A program made the translations under genes and the position numbers. The notes below the pieces were generated by a model. That model worked only from the letters and a program-made list of their open reading frames with translations, ran no database searches and was not told where the DNA came from. 64,000 nucleotides of DNA from positions 1,642,153 through 1,706,152 of the forward strand of contig NW_020170381.1 of assembly GCF_000524195.1 (NCBI RefSeq), given 5' to 3'. Shown here piece by piece: positions 35,801 to 49,600 of the stretch; positions within the stretch are counted from its first letter, which is position 1; the number at the start of each line of letters is the position of its first letter. Origin of the DNA: Echinococcus granulosus (Eukaryota > Platyhelminthes > Cestoda > Cyclophyllidea > Taeniidae).

Positions 35801-38800
35801 ACTAATAAACCACGCAATGACAGCATATGAGGAGTATGTGAATTGAATAACAACTGTGAAGCAATTTGGAAATGAAAAATTACGCCTTCATATTTCAACA
35901 GGCATACAGCGATTGGCTTTTATGACGCCTTGTGCTCAAGATCGGTTGAAAGAGATTATGGTGGGTCGCTGCATTTGCGCCATCAAAAGACCAGTATTGA
36001 AATGACCATCATATCATATTTACGGTTTCTAGATGCAAAAGTGCGCAGCTACAACGACTTCACCCTCGACGTCAAGTCAAAATCAGCATTTTCAAGTACA
36101 GGATGCAAACGCACACCACCACTACAGCCGGGGATACATCTTAATAATGATCTATCATTCGCCTTAGAGGACTATTAATTGATAGTTCCCAGAGGTAACG
36201 CTTACATAAAACTTGCTCTTGATACTACATTAGCAACTCAAATTTCCGCGTTGTCCCAGAGGTGGTCATACATACGACCTGTGGTGTTTGTTGGCCTAAC
36301 ATCCTATAAGCATCCGCCATGAGGGAAGAGCAGTCATATTACCACCTGTTTTAGCATTCAGCATGACGGGTTCAATGGCACTCGTTTCCAATTAGCAAAT
36401 GGGTAAACTGCGATTGACACCACTGAAAATGCTGCTACTACGATGGTATTTTAAGTTCCGCGCCAGCATAAATCCACACCGTGACAACGCTTGAAATCAC
36501 TCGATAATCTTGCGTTCTCCTACGAGGATATGAATTTCTTCTGCAAAAGTCATTTAAGGTTTGGATAAAGGATAAGAACGCCGCAGTTACGCGAAGTTCA
36601 CTTACTTTTTATTCTACAGAGCTGTTTACACAAATCTCTACCGTGCAAGTTTAAAGATAAGGGGTATTTTAACTTCCAAAATGATCGACGCTATACGCTT
36701 CAATTGGGAACAGGCAAATTTTCTCTCTATACATTTTAGCAGATTGCTATTGTTCATTGAAGTACAACAGAGGAACAACTTCAATTTACTTTTAAAGCCA
36801 CTGAATAAGCCAAGATAAGCCTGGGTAAGATAGGATCCTGAAAGTTGAAATATACCTTCAGATAACGAATCAGGAATGCAAGAACTCGGCTATAAATTGC
36901 GTGAATCACAGGGTCGTTGGTGCTCCTCTCTTTGTAGGATGGGGAAATTCCAAACCCACGAGAGTGCGTGTGCACGCCCGTTAAAGGGCCAACGCAAACA
37001 GTCGGGGAACAGCATTACCGCATTGCACATAAAGCTCTCCTTTGGTCTTTCACATTTCTAATGTTTACCTCAGAACATGAATGGTGACGCTTTTCACCTC
37101 AGCCCTTCACCTCACTTCCATCGAACGTTTTGATTGCCTACTGCCATATAGGCGGTCTTGGCCCTCTTGCGGTTGGTTTCCTGAGGTATGGCATAACGCA
37201 TTCTCATTATTCGTCACTAGAAATTGATATCTTTTTACCTCCCATTGAAAATTAGCACTGTTTAGTAGTTGTACAGGCATATCCTGTCACACTATCTTAG
37301 TGTTAATCATTTGTTCCACTAGGAAATTTATTCACTTATAGGCTATAACGAATTCCCCCTTGGTTTTTTTGAGGGAATTATATGGGAACGCATTTGAATT
37401 CAAATAAAACGAACCGCATTTACCAAGAATGCACAAGATAACCACTTTTTGCGGAATCGCTATAACCAACAAAGCCTTTGAACCTTCGATTTTACAAATG
37501 CTGATAACTACTGATCCTTTCAGTCCAATTTACTCTGCTTAAAGACTCCGCTTAATTAGTTTTAACCAACCATCCTTCGTTAAACTGCCCATAGCTTGAC
37601 AAGGGAACAGACGACAAAGTATAGATTGGAACTCCAATGTACTACGGCGCATTCATAAGACGATGATTGCATTAGCCGACAACTAGTGACCCAAGCAGCT
37701 TCACCAGGGGCACCATGCACCTGTTTGTCCATGGGTTTAATCGTGTTTGGTGCCACCGGTACCGCTATTCCCTCTGCGACTTGGTGCCTAAGCACAAGTA
37801 TCTCAAGTAAGCAAAACGAGGTCGGGTCGAAGAATGTGTCAATTTCAAGCCAGCACCAAGGCAAGTATAATATACCAACCACTTTGTGGAGGGAAATGCT
37901 TGTGGTTCCAAATGTAACATTCTAAGAGGGAAGTTCTGCCTGCCTATGTTGAAAACTTGCACCATAAAATGTTGCATAGTTTCCCGTTTGCTGCAGAGCT
38001 GGCCAAAATATAAAATTGCCCATTATTTGGTTTAGTATTGTCAAATTTGGATTTGTTCATGAAGCAATTTAATTGGTTGGCCCTTGGTTCAAATGCACAG
38101 TGGGTACATAATTTACTTTGAAGCCGAACAACCCACAACTACGCCACTCTCCGTGGGATCACTAAGGAATGGAAGTTATTCCCTAAACCATCCCCACTTA
38201 CAAACTCGACCGTTCGATTTGGCATAAGGTTGATGAATAATTATTTTTAGAATCACCAATACAATATTACCTGAGAATACTTTGAAATCTAAAATCTACT
38301 TATTCTACACGGTGAGGTGGTGCTTGACACCATTAAAGTTAGTTGCAGTAGGAGGCGCATACACGTAGAAGGGAGTTACTCGATTGAATAAATAATTAAT
38401 GAATTCACACCTTATTATAATGAACAGTTTAATTCTTGTAAAGTCGGTGTATTCTTGCGGTCTATTCTTTTGTTATCCACTGGTAGGTCTGTAATCCAAG
38501 CAGTCAACAGCTCACTTACCTTTTTTAAAGTTACAAAATATGAGTTTTTTGGTAATTTTCAAATGAATGTGTAAGGCACTTGAATTAAAATGCCGTCTAG
38601 TTCTGAGTGTTGATAATTTAACATGAATATTTTAGTTAAAACTAAGCTTCCTATCGTCAAAACGGGTTCTTGCATAAGATCAAATGCTAATTAGTTCGAA
38701 AGATTGTGCAGTTTTAACGCAAAATTACTGCTTCAAAGCCTGTGTTGTAGCAAACTGTCATTCATGGTTCTTTTAACACGGAAGTGAAGGGCGGTAGTAA

Positions 38801-41420
38801 AACCGAGAGACCACAGGAGAAAACCTTAAAAGAGCTGTTGAATACCTGCTACTTCGATCTACTTTTAAGCTAGGGTGTTACAACTACTAATGCACAAACA
38901 CACAGCACGGTAACATTGGACTAACCTTCAATTTTCAATGATGACAGTCCGCTTTATTCCGATCTTGTTTGAAATACTGAAATAGGCTTCTAGCTGTAGG
39001 GTCAAATATTGTTTACACATTTCGAAAATTGGGGGCTTCCGTCTACCTTGGTAAAAGGGGAACTAAAATCAGTATTTAGTATCATAAAAAGGCTCTACTC
39101 GAAGAATTCGAATATAGCGGATTCACCTAATGGGTTGATTCGATCACATGCTTACTGAAGGGACTCAATGCGCATCACGAGTTTGCTTGATTTCAGATTA
39201 CCTTCCCAACCGAATCCCGAATTATCGTAGGGCAAAAGTTAATGGGTACCATTTATACGCTCATTAAAATTCTCTTAGTTTAGCATTTCGGGAAACTAAG
39301 TGGATCCTATGCAAACAAGGAACTGCTAATCGCATGTGGGTAGTTGGGTATTGTAACATCAACGTTAAATTCGCATTTTTATTTTGTTGTGATTCTAACC
39401 TACATACATTTGTTCAGTATGGGAAAACCCTAAGAAGGGACAAAACTAACAATGATTTTGATGCATCAGTGATCAAACAAAAGCCAAACAAGTGTAAAAT
39501 ACCGATCTACTCTGTGATGTTTTTCAGGCAACAGAATCGCGAGGACAATTATGGATGAGATGAGTCCAACCTCACCAAAGAGGATAAACAAACGTTGGTT
39601 GATATTGCATCCTTTCCAAGGCACCTATTTCATTATTGCAGCCACCTATTGATGCTCGATTGGTGGAAGTTAATCAAACGATGAACTTGGAAAGTTTCTT
39701 TTTCTTTTGCAAAAGTGGTCATTGGGGAAAACTCCTGTTCCTAGCTATCACTGCGACAGTAAGGGTGATTAATTAAAATGAAACGATTTATTTGTTAGCA
39801 GGTGGCAAAGTGTTGATGGAAAAATGTAGTAACTAGCAAAGTTTTGGTGGTTGGTGCCATTTTGAGTAGCTGCATCACGGATACTAATCACCTTATGAGA
39901 AGAGGCAGAGTAAAGCCTCGGGGACAGACTGATGCAATTGCACGCACCACGGGAATGCGGAGTGGGGAAAATGAGTGAAGCTGCATCACTGGCAGCAGGC
40001 TCGCGAATACCCACTACGATTCAAGGTAAAGTCGCCTGAAAAACGTTCCATCAAGACTATATTAAGAGCGGATGATATGAAGTAAAAACATTAACCACAA
40101 AAGTATTTTCGAAATCTACACATCAATGCAAGTTATGAAAGTGTGCTTGTTTGATCGGTTAGTGGTCCCATCCTGTGCATCACCAACTAGAGCAATTGGA
40201 AGAAACTCTGTTGATTAGTTATTTTGTAACTAATAACTAAGGAAGCTCTTCCATAACTTCACTTACTTCTGTGCTTTCCATGGAGAAGATGATCTGTGGC
40301 GCGAAAGAGCAGTAAAAGTTTAACGAGGAAGAAAAACTGACGGAAAAATGATTGACTTGTAGTACGGTATTACAGAAACTTGCAACTAGCCAAGTAAATT
40401 ATGTAGCTGTGTAAAGTAAATTAATGTGAAAATTCAAGGGGTAGTGGGAAAAATCCTAATCAGAAAAAATGCAACAGTTTCAACGTTTGTATCGACTCTG
40501 TGTTGGTCGATTTGACTAAATCAGTATCTTTGGCACCAGAAAATGGGCGCCTTACAGTGTTGCCTCATGAAGGACACGCTCTCGTGCCTGCATTGTCGCC
40601 ACCGAACAAGGGCGTCGAAAAACTCGCGCATTTGATTAGACGTTTCCAGTTGTTAATACAATGCAAGATCTTTAGATGGGTTGTGTAGGACTACTGTGCG
40701 ACCATTAAAATTTAGTAAAAGACCGACCATGCCCGAGATAACCTAAGTTAGGGGATTGTCAATAGCAAAGCAAAAATACTTTTAGTCACTTTAGATTAAA
40801 AGTTGTCCAAATATTGTAATGGTTGTAACCATGACTATGGAAGGGGAAAACTGTAGCATCCCGAAATTCTAAATATTTACCAAAGCGTCTAGGAAGCGGT
40901 ACTTTTATGCGGTGTGGATTGCGGTGTAAAGACACCACTTTCTGTCGGTAACCGCCCCTCCGTGCGCTAATAAAACTTTACAACGTGGGGCGATACAGTC
41001 GAATGCTAGGGGACTCTTGACAAATTAGTGTCAATAAGACTATTATGTCCATCCTGACTTCGGAGATATTTTTCAAACTTTGATCACATAAAATCCCATT
41101 TTTAGAAACAGGCAAGCCATGCCATCTGTTTACTGTTTAGACACTCAAAAAATTAATTACTGAAATTAATTGATGTTTTAGTGAAGTATATCTAATGTCT
41201 AATAGACTTTTTTTCGAACAGAAGGTAAGCACCGAAACACTTAGCGTAGTGTGTTTAATGGTTGGAGTCGAAAAATTTAATAAAAAGCATTGTAGTACAT
41301 CTCTCATTTAAAAATGCAACAACAAGAATCAAACATTAGTAAAGGAGTAACTCACTCAATGAGTTCCCATTTTTATCGTTCTACCTTATTATTATATATT
41401 AAGAGGATACAATGCAATAC
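32831..41420. other. gene-poor stretch
   Basis: No supported gene on either strand. Short open readings at 35930-36178 (plus) and around 37580-37925 (both strands) have slightly higher GC but no recognisable domain, no consistent splice signals and overlapping antisense readings. They may be decayed mobile-element pieces. Confidence 0.5.
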
Positions 41421-41432
41421 TCTGATTATTAG

Positions 41433-41575
41433 GTTGGTTGTTCGTTTTGGTCGTGCAGACACTTAAGGCTCCGCCTTTGCATTCCACTGGCTGGAAGTCC
41501 CCCGGACATTTCATGTACGTCGGCAGTACATATTCTACTTTAGTATTGTGTCTTCTTTCAACTTCAGGTATTACA
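41433..41575 (-). repeat. dispersed ~190-bp repeat, copy 4 (subfamily A)
   Basis: On the plus strand it starts GGTTGGTTGTTCGTTTTGG, carries CACTTAAGGCTCCGCC, then CGGCAGTACATATTCTAC and TGTCTTCTTTCAACTTCAGG, ending near TTACA. This is the same order of blocks as the other copies. The strand given is the TG...CA orientation. Confidence 0.5.
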
Positions 41576-42306
41576 TAGGTGGCAGCGAAAAGCGCACAAG
41601 ATCCTTAATGACATCCATCCTGATTTCTATTACTGAATGGTAAACCTTAACTTGACGGAAGAAGGGCATAGACTGCAAATGGAAGAACCTCTGACCACCC
41701 TCAACGGAGGGGTTAAAAATGACGTCTAACTTCGGTAATTGCCTCAGTCTCGTGTTTTGCAGGAATGCCGTTCACAACTAAAGCGCCACCAGCCCTGGCT
41801 GTGAACTATCTGAAAAGGTTCGTTACGGAGCTGCCTACGATGCCTGTTTGAAAATGTCAGTAAAGTGAACATGCAACACATTCAATTATGTACTAGCTGG
41901 ATGGAACGCAGATAAATATAGATATGAATTTTCAGTACTGAAGTGAGGAGAAGTGGCGAGGAAAAACAGGCAAGAGACCTCATCCTTGCGAAACTACCAC
42001 AAACCAGGTCATTTAGTAAATGACTATTCATTTGGGCCTGTATTCTTACGACTAGCGATGGTCATACGTGATGGCTTGTACTTTCTCCCTTTCCCCAATG
42101 CAGTTCTCAGGTAGGACAAAACTCCAGATCCAGTAGAATTGCAAAGTGGCATCAGTGACGTCGCTGTCAAATATATTCTCAGTTGCATGAAAACTATATG
42201 ACTGGAGGGACTGGTTAGTTGGTCGATGTTTTTCTTACAACACTGATCACGTTGCGATGGCTGATGCAGGAGGTTGACCAAAGAGAATGGGATATTCAGT
42301 ACCATG

Positions 42307-42440
42307 GTTATTGGTTTAAATCTTCGTTTAGAGTGCATAAGCACTTAAGGCTCCGTCTATGTATCAGTGAAGCTCTGGCTCTTGTTTACTTCACCAGTGC
42401 ACTTTTGCCCAATTATTATGACTTCTTTCATAATCAGGAA
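42307..42440 (-). repeat. dispersed ~190-bp repeat, copy 5 (subfamily A, decayed)
   Basis: On the plus strand TTATTGGTTTAAATCTTCG is followed by GCACTTAAGGCTCCGTC and, after a gap, TATTATGACTTCTTTC and ATCAGG. It is clearly related to copies 1 and 4 but more diverged, and the GCGCTACA end is lost. Confidence 0.4.
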
Positions 42441-42998
42441 AGGATTGGAGTGCTGCGCAGAAACTCATGCCAACACAGTTTCACGCACTTTCGTAATTGC
42501 AACTGAATCAAATATTCTCCCAAGTTTTGCAACATAAAAGGCCAACAAACAAATGTTAGGTTATTCCAATACATTTTTCTTAAGGTATATTTTTTTGTGT
42601 CAGTTTGCGACAACCACGTGACAAAGCGGAGGCTATTGGCCTCTGAGGAGGAAAAAACCTCCTGCAAACTTTCACTATACTTCTCAAATAAAATATTATT
42701 CCTCTACCCATTCTCCTCGTTCCAAGGCCATGAAACCAGGGGTAGAAGAGAGGGAGGCGGAACCTGCCACACCATCACTGCGACTTACCACTTTCAATGC
42801 GGACTTCAATTCTGAGAATGCAGCAGAGCCTCCACTTTGCTTGATGTTATGTATAAAACCCAATGTCTAAAAGTCGGTCTAAACTTGTTATTAATACTAG
42901 CTTTCTCATTAGTTTAATTCGAAAAGAAGCAAACAGCCTATAATTTGTAATACGCAATTTCATTTGTCTCAATAATAGTCTGTGTTACGATAGTCTAT

Positions 42999-43030
42999 TG
43001 TAGCGTCCCGAGACTCCCTTAAGACGAAAG
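42999..43030 (+). repeat. dispersed ~190-bp repeat, copy 6, cut by the assembly gap
   Basis: TGTAGCGTCCCGAGACTCCC followed by TTAAGACGAAAG matches the TGTAGCG end of copies 2 and 3, then runs straight into N. It faces copy 5, as the two arms of the 9547-10392 element face each other. Confidence 0.55.
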
Positions 43031-43130
43031 NNNNNNNNNNNNNNNNNNNNNNNNNNNNNNNNNNNNNNNNNNNNNNNNNNNNNNNNNNNNNNNNNNNNNN
43101 NNNNNNNNNNNNNNNNNNNNNNNNNNNNNN
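43031..43130. other. assembly gap (100 N)
   Basis: Exactly 100 N bases, the conventional placeholder for a gap of unknown size. It begins inside a copy of the dispersed repeat, so the assembly probably broke on that repeat. Nothing can be said about the missing sequence. Confidence 0.98.
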
Positions 43131-43612
43131 ACTATGTTACCCAGTTTCTGGGTCCCAATGGATAAAGGTAGTTTATAAAACAATCTGAAGCGTGGTTTTC
43201 AGTGATAGCCTACTCAACATTGGGTTGAACGTCAGGAAATCGAATTAATAAATAACATTCGTTCCCCGACCCTGACAATCTTGCAATTTAAACTGACTTA
43301 GAAAAGTTTAGTGCAGAATTTAGTTTTGGCAGTTGATTAAGAAAAAATTCACAGTGCCATGTACAGTTCTTGGAGCTAGCGATAAAATGACATTTTGGCA
43401 AAGAAAAGTAACCAAAATTTGATCCATTTATAAGCGCAATCATTGGCTAGTCAACGCCCGCATTTTTATTGGCTTTTTAGCCTGTTTTGTATGTGCAATA
43501 CACTTCTACCATTACAAATTGGTGTCACCAGGGCTGGTTGTAGTTGTCTTGCAATATCTCGTCTTTTGTCAACAAGTACTCTGGTTTTTCTTGTGAATGT
43601 TAGCTAGGAGTA

Positions 43613-46600
43613 ATGGACAAACGTGTCGCACCCGAGTGGAAAATGCCTGTGCCTGAAGTCAAAGTCGATTTGCCCCCTCTCAAGCTGTATAACAGCCTTT
43701 CTAATAGTAAAGTAGGTGTTTAATCCTGCAGTACGTCTCTAAAATAACATATAGGTTGCTTTTGTCCCAAAAAGAGGCAAAGATGTCACGTGGTATTGCT
43801 GCGGTCCAACCGTTTATGATTCTTCCCACATGGGTCATGCTAGGTGATTGGGATTCATCGATGTTTTATTGGCGCTAGGTCCTACATCTCCTTTGATATA
43901 ATTCGTCGGGTTCTTGTCGACTATTTTGGTTTCAATGTTAAGTATGTGATGAACATCACAGATATCGATGACAAGGTAGGCTTCTCCATTTTATTTTGTT
44001 ACTCTGTCGATCAGATAATCAAAAAGGCTCGTCAGAACTACTTAATTGAGAGTTACTTTAAATGTGCGTCATCATTTTCCCAAGTTAAAGAAGACATTCG
44101 TGCTGCAGTCAAGGTAAATATTTTAAAACATTATAGACGATTCTTGAAAGGTCTATACTATATTTCATTACTTTTAGTTATTGGAAGCGAAATCAAAGAC
44201 ACATCCGGAACCGGACCAACGGGAATATCTTAAACGTGAAGTTAGTCGTATTCGTACGCTGCTGACAAGCCGAACGTCGGTTATGGGTATGCTCACTGGG
44301 GCCCAGGACGCATTGGCTGCATACTTGGATGCTAAACACGGCTCATCAATTTCTGATTATGAAATCTTTGAAGCCCTTCCTCGACGCATGGAGGAGGAAT
44401 TTCGTGATGACATGCGATCTCTGAATGTTAGTACGAACAATGGTTTCCATAATCCAAGTCCTTCGCTAGTTTCAATGAGATTTTGTATCTGTAGGTCCTT
44501 GAAGCCGATAAGTTGACCCGTGTCAGCGAGTATATTGAACCGATCATTGCCTACATTGAAAGAATTATCTACAATGGTTTTGCGTAAGACTGGTGTTAAT
44601 AATTATTTTTATTAACGGTACATTTGATTTCACTAATAAGGCCTTTGCTCTCTTGAAGATATGCTGTCGAGTCAGGCTCGGTGTACTTTAACACCAAGAA
44701 GTTTGCTGAAACTGAGGGACATTTCTACGCGAAACTCGTGCCTACGGCTTACGGGGATGCGGCGAAGTTGGCCTCCGGCGAGGGGGATCTCTCGACCACC
44801 GAGGCGGAGAAACGAAACTTTAGCGACTTCGCTCTTTGGAAGGCCTCCAAGCCTGGTGAACCTGCTTGGCCTTCTCCCTGGGGTAGGGGACGTCCTGGCT
44901 GGCACATCGAGTGTTCCGTCATGGCCAGCGATACCATCGGCGAGTCTGTGGACATCCACACTGGCGGGGTCGACCTAAAGTTCCCCCATCACGACAACGA
45001 ACTCGCACAGGCTGAAGTAAGTGATGCGTGAATTTTGCAGAAATATTCTGGTGGTAATCTATCTACAGTGAACACATACGTTTATTAATTTGGGTCTAAA
45101 TTTCAGTCTCTTGAGCTAAGTTTTAGTTGAGCCTCCTTTTTCTTAGTCGCAGAAAGTACATGCATATATTTGTTGACTGGCATTTTCATAAGTAATTGTT
45201 GCTTTTGCGGGCTATATTTCATGACCTTTAAAATGTGCCGGTGGTTGGTCACCATTTGCAAGTTTACGTTCGGTACAATTGTGCAAATTATTTTAAGAGG
45301 TGTTTCTGCGATCAAATTTCTAGTGCCTCTGCTTTTAGGCGTACTTTGGGCACTCCCACTGGGTGAGTTACTTCCTGCACGCGGGCCACCTAACCATCAG
45401 CGGGTGCAAGATGTCCAAGTCGCTGAAGAACTTCATCACCGTTCGCGACGCCCTCAAGCAGCACTCTGCACGTGAGCTACGCTTTGCCTTCCTTCTCCAC
45501 AGTTGGCGTGATACCCTTGATTACGGTGTGGACACCATGAATCAGGCCATTGCATTCAACAAGACCATTACCGTAGGTCCTATCTCCTCCTTTTACCACC
45601 CTTAACCGTCGGAGAGGGCAGGACATTAGCACGCATGTTGCTTCCTCATTCCTTACAAGTTGCGCCGCAATTTAGACACGTTAAGCGAAGATTTCCAACC
45701 TTGCATAGAGGAAAAAAATTAGAACACCTAGGTGAGGTTATGCATTTTTAGGACGTTGTATTCCCTATTTTATAGCAATGAAAGCATGCATCAACAACTA
45801 CGATTCGTGGTTCATTCCGTATATGGAAATTCTTGTTACTTAAAGCCAATTACCTCTTGTAGAATTCATCCTGAACCTTAGGTAAGGGATAGCTTCTCCG
45901 ATTGAACATGAACACTTAATTATTTTTGTCAATATTAAAATAAACCGCGTACGCACTTTATCCTATCCCATATAAACATTTTTAGCGGTGATATATCGAG
46001 CCGATAAGCATTAGAAACATACTGGACGTGGATTTCGAGTTCATGCTTAGTTTAGGAGCCCTGTCTTCGAGTGTAATCAGCGTTGAAATGACAGTATTCA
46101 TTTTTAGTAAATCGAGTCAGTTGATATCCTGTCAGTTTTAAGCATCACTCACGCACAGAGTTCGGTGTGTAGACTGTTTCGTCGGTTTGAAAGTCATTTA
46201 GCGGCCCAATAAACTCTGGCCTTACGGCCACAACTATATGACCAGGTTGTGGTTATCGTGAAAACGTTGCGCTCAACTTGGGCAATAACTGTGATTACTA
46301 TGGCTCCTGCTTTTCTCGCCTTCAACAGTATGCTGCTCACTCGTGCTCACTTTTTGGACGGTTGCACAAGAGTTCCTTGCTGATGAAACTCGCAACCGGG
46401 CATATAAAGTGCTTCAATAACTTGATTTTGCCGTCGTTAGCAGAGTTGGTGTTTGTTCAAAGATTAAACTTCTAGTGTGCATTAAAAGGCGCTAAACATT
46501 GCTTCTTAAAGGACTTCCTTTTCAACGTCTCACACACCTTGCGGTTACTTTCCTCGAGCAAATATGCAACCACCATGGATCTCCCCGACAACCAGGACCT

Positions 46601-49600
46601 CTCAAATGCTCTATCCACAGCCGAGAAGGAAGTCTTCGAGGCTTTGTGCGGTAGGACTGTTTTGCATACCTCGCTACGTATATGTTAGGCATGACGTTTT
46701 GTGATATTTACGCTTCCTTAGTGTAACTGGATTTTATTTTATACATCGGTATTCTTCCGTTTGTGAAAGACACTTATGAGTAAAATAAAATGCGAGATTA
46801 TTCGCGACAGCGCTTTTTGGAATATCAGTGATAACATATTTCAGTCGCCTTTAAGCTATCCAAAAATGCAATCTTGTGTTTACTGCCTTTATGTTTCAAA
46901 TATCATCTTATTTTGCCAGTATATTAGAATGTAGTACCATTTTTTAATTCTAGGAAGTGGTCATTCCGTAACATTTTTTTTGGGGTAAAGTTACTTGAAT
47001 AATTACAGCAGTTAATTGTGGAAGAATTATGCAAAAGGGGTGTAAATTTTTTTCACGTAAGGTTTTCGAGCTTCACTCTCCAATTCAATGGCGCAAAAGC
47101 GTTTGCTCTATCCTTGGGAGCATTCGGAAAAGTTTTTTCATATTGAATCCTGTGGGTAAATATGAATCAAATAGAGACCAGAGCCAAGTGCAAATGCATT
47201 TACTAGCAGGAATTGGTTTCCAGACTCCATCGATACAAAGCGTGCGATGTTGGCGATTCGGGAGTTGATAAACGCCTCCAACCAGGTGGAGTGCGCGCAG
47301 CCCCTGGTCTCAGGCTCGATGCACCTGCTACCGCGAGCACAACAGTGCTACGCTCTCGCCGCTTTCATCCTCCGCCTGCTGTGTGTCTTCGGTGCTGCTG
47401 ATCGTACCGCCCTGGCCGACGCCTGGGTCGCTTCCTACCACTCTTCTCCTTCCGTCAACGGCAACCCCTGGCCTATTTCACGCGACTACGTTGTCAAGGC
47501 GGCCAGCAAACCTTTATGGGTCTCCATGGTTGCACCCAAGAAGGAGACTCTCGCGGCAGCCTTCCATGGCACTGCGCTTGCTTGCAAGCAGTTCGTTCGT
47601 GAGGTACATGACGTGGCTTCAAATGGTTAGTTTCCTCCTCCTCACCCTAAAAATGAGTATTTTGGTATTTTGTTCGGTATGAGCTACAGCGGTCTCTAGA
47701 AGAGAGTTTCTTCAATGGTTCTCCATTGTATGTTACCGTTGGAGCAATTTGTCATGTAGCTATTTTTTAACACTTATTCAAAACACTTTGGTACACTTTT
47801 AAATAAACTTTATAGTTCATAAAATAGTCTTGTAACGGGTTCACCATTTCTCCCTTCCATCTGCTTTTCTATCCTTGGAATGAAAAGGTTGATTAGAGTA
47901 GAACACACTTTATTTGAGAAGCATTGTGAAGCCTCAAGGGGACCGGAATTCGTTTTCACCTCAGAGGTCACTGGCGTCCGCTCAGGTACTTGATTGGCAT
48001 GTGCTGACCGCTTCTCACCTAAAAGATGCATTCGTAAAAACGCGTACTACAGTATTATTTCAAATTGATTAGGGTATTGTTAACCTCATCTTATGTGCGT
48101 TAGGGTAAATGCTTAAAAGTCGTAGGAATACTTGAACTATAGTCGTGTCAGTTTATCTCAGGCGTTTCTTGATTCAATATCAGGAAACAAGCACTATGAT
48201 TGTGGGAGCAGGTACCACCATTTATGTTTGGGTCCTGCATCACATCTGCACTAACCCAACTAGGTGGTAGCATGATTACTGAATTAACTTTGTGTTATTG
48301 AAGTAGTTTTGCCACATCGCATCTGCGCAATGCTGGCAATAATATTTGTGTTTTCCTCTTTAGCCAGGGACGTGGCTGCTCTTCTGTCAAACTTCGAAAC
48401 TACTTTGAAGAGGGATTTCAACTTGGATTTGAATAATATGTCAAATGATGCCAATGGTAAGTTTTATTTTTCTCAGAGAAAGCTAAATGCTTAAAGGGTT
48501 GTTCCATGCCTTTTAAAATTTAACACTATTTTGCATAAACTAGAAGGCTCTCAACTGTTATATCGCAATTCTTTATTCCTTAGCTTGACTTTATTATGTC
48601 AAACACGGCATACATTCTAAACAGTTGGCATATCCAATGTCTATATTTCTTCCACGCTTTTAATATTATTGAGAGAGACTGCTTGTTTAGTCTGTGCGCG
48701 ACCATCGAGTAGAGCGAGTTTCTTTTTGCTCTCCGTTGACCCCATGGGGGTTAGTGTGCACTAATGATACTGCTAGCTCTGCGCAGTCTTCAGAGCTTGT
48801 AATTTCAGTGTCCTTTTGTCGGTATGCCTTCTGGTAACCACTCACCCACTTGTTCGGGTACCTACCTGATCAGTTGATTGCTTTTTGGAGTACAACTACC
48901 CTTCCAGTGAATCTGTCCATTGTCTTACGCATGGGCAGCGGCGTCCAAGCTCAGCTTACAGCCTTTCCCAATATTTGTGTAGAATTGTATCCATGATGGA
49001 GGCAGATCTGTGAACGTTTGCAGCTTTTAATCCTCTTTCTGACACTCGTAATTGATTAAACCACAAATCTCTCAACATTCTGCCACTCAACATGATTTTC
49101 CAGTACGTCAGTCAGTTACTTTAATACTTTAATTTTAGCCGCTTCACCGTATTGAGCTATAGGCAAAGTACAACAGTTCATCTCATGTGAAGATCCCTCA
49201 TTGTTCGGTTCTTCGCCTAGCGACAATTCCCTAAACTAACTTGCTTTTTGATCTGACAGTAAAAAATGAGTAGGATAAAAGTCGACAACTCGTTAATTTA
49301 CGAATCAATCACTCTTTGGTTCACTCCGCTTTGTATTCACAATATTTGAAACCACTTTCTTTGTCTTTTATGGATGGATTCTCCCCTTCACCCAGTCAAA
49401 CTAGAGAAGTCGGCTTTTCGCTTTGTGGTTGAGTGTGGGAGACATTTACCAGTAAAATTTTTATTTGGGTAAAGCAACAGATAGAGGTTAACTCGATTTT
49501 TCCCCAGCATGTTTATAACTACTTCCACTGTTTTCAGTGATCAGTAGTTGTTACTATGGCCGTCTGACTCCTAAGGCTGATACTTTCAAGGTGCACCAGG

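Noticed and set aside
43844..43878. Reading straight through the 35-bp segment after the CysRS HMGH motif
   Set aside because: Its length is not a multiple of three and read-through breaks the frame. Removing it restores the conserved [12 protein letters not shown] block.
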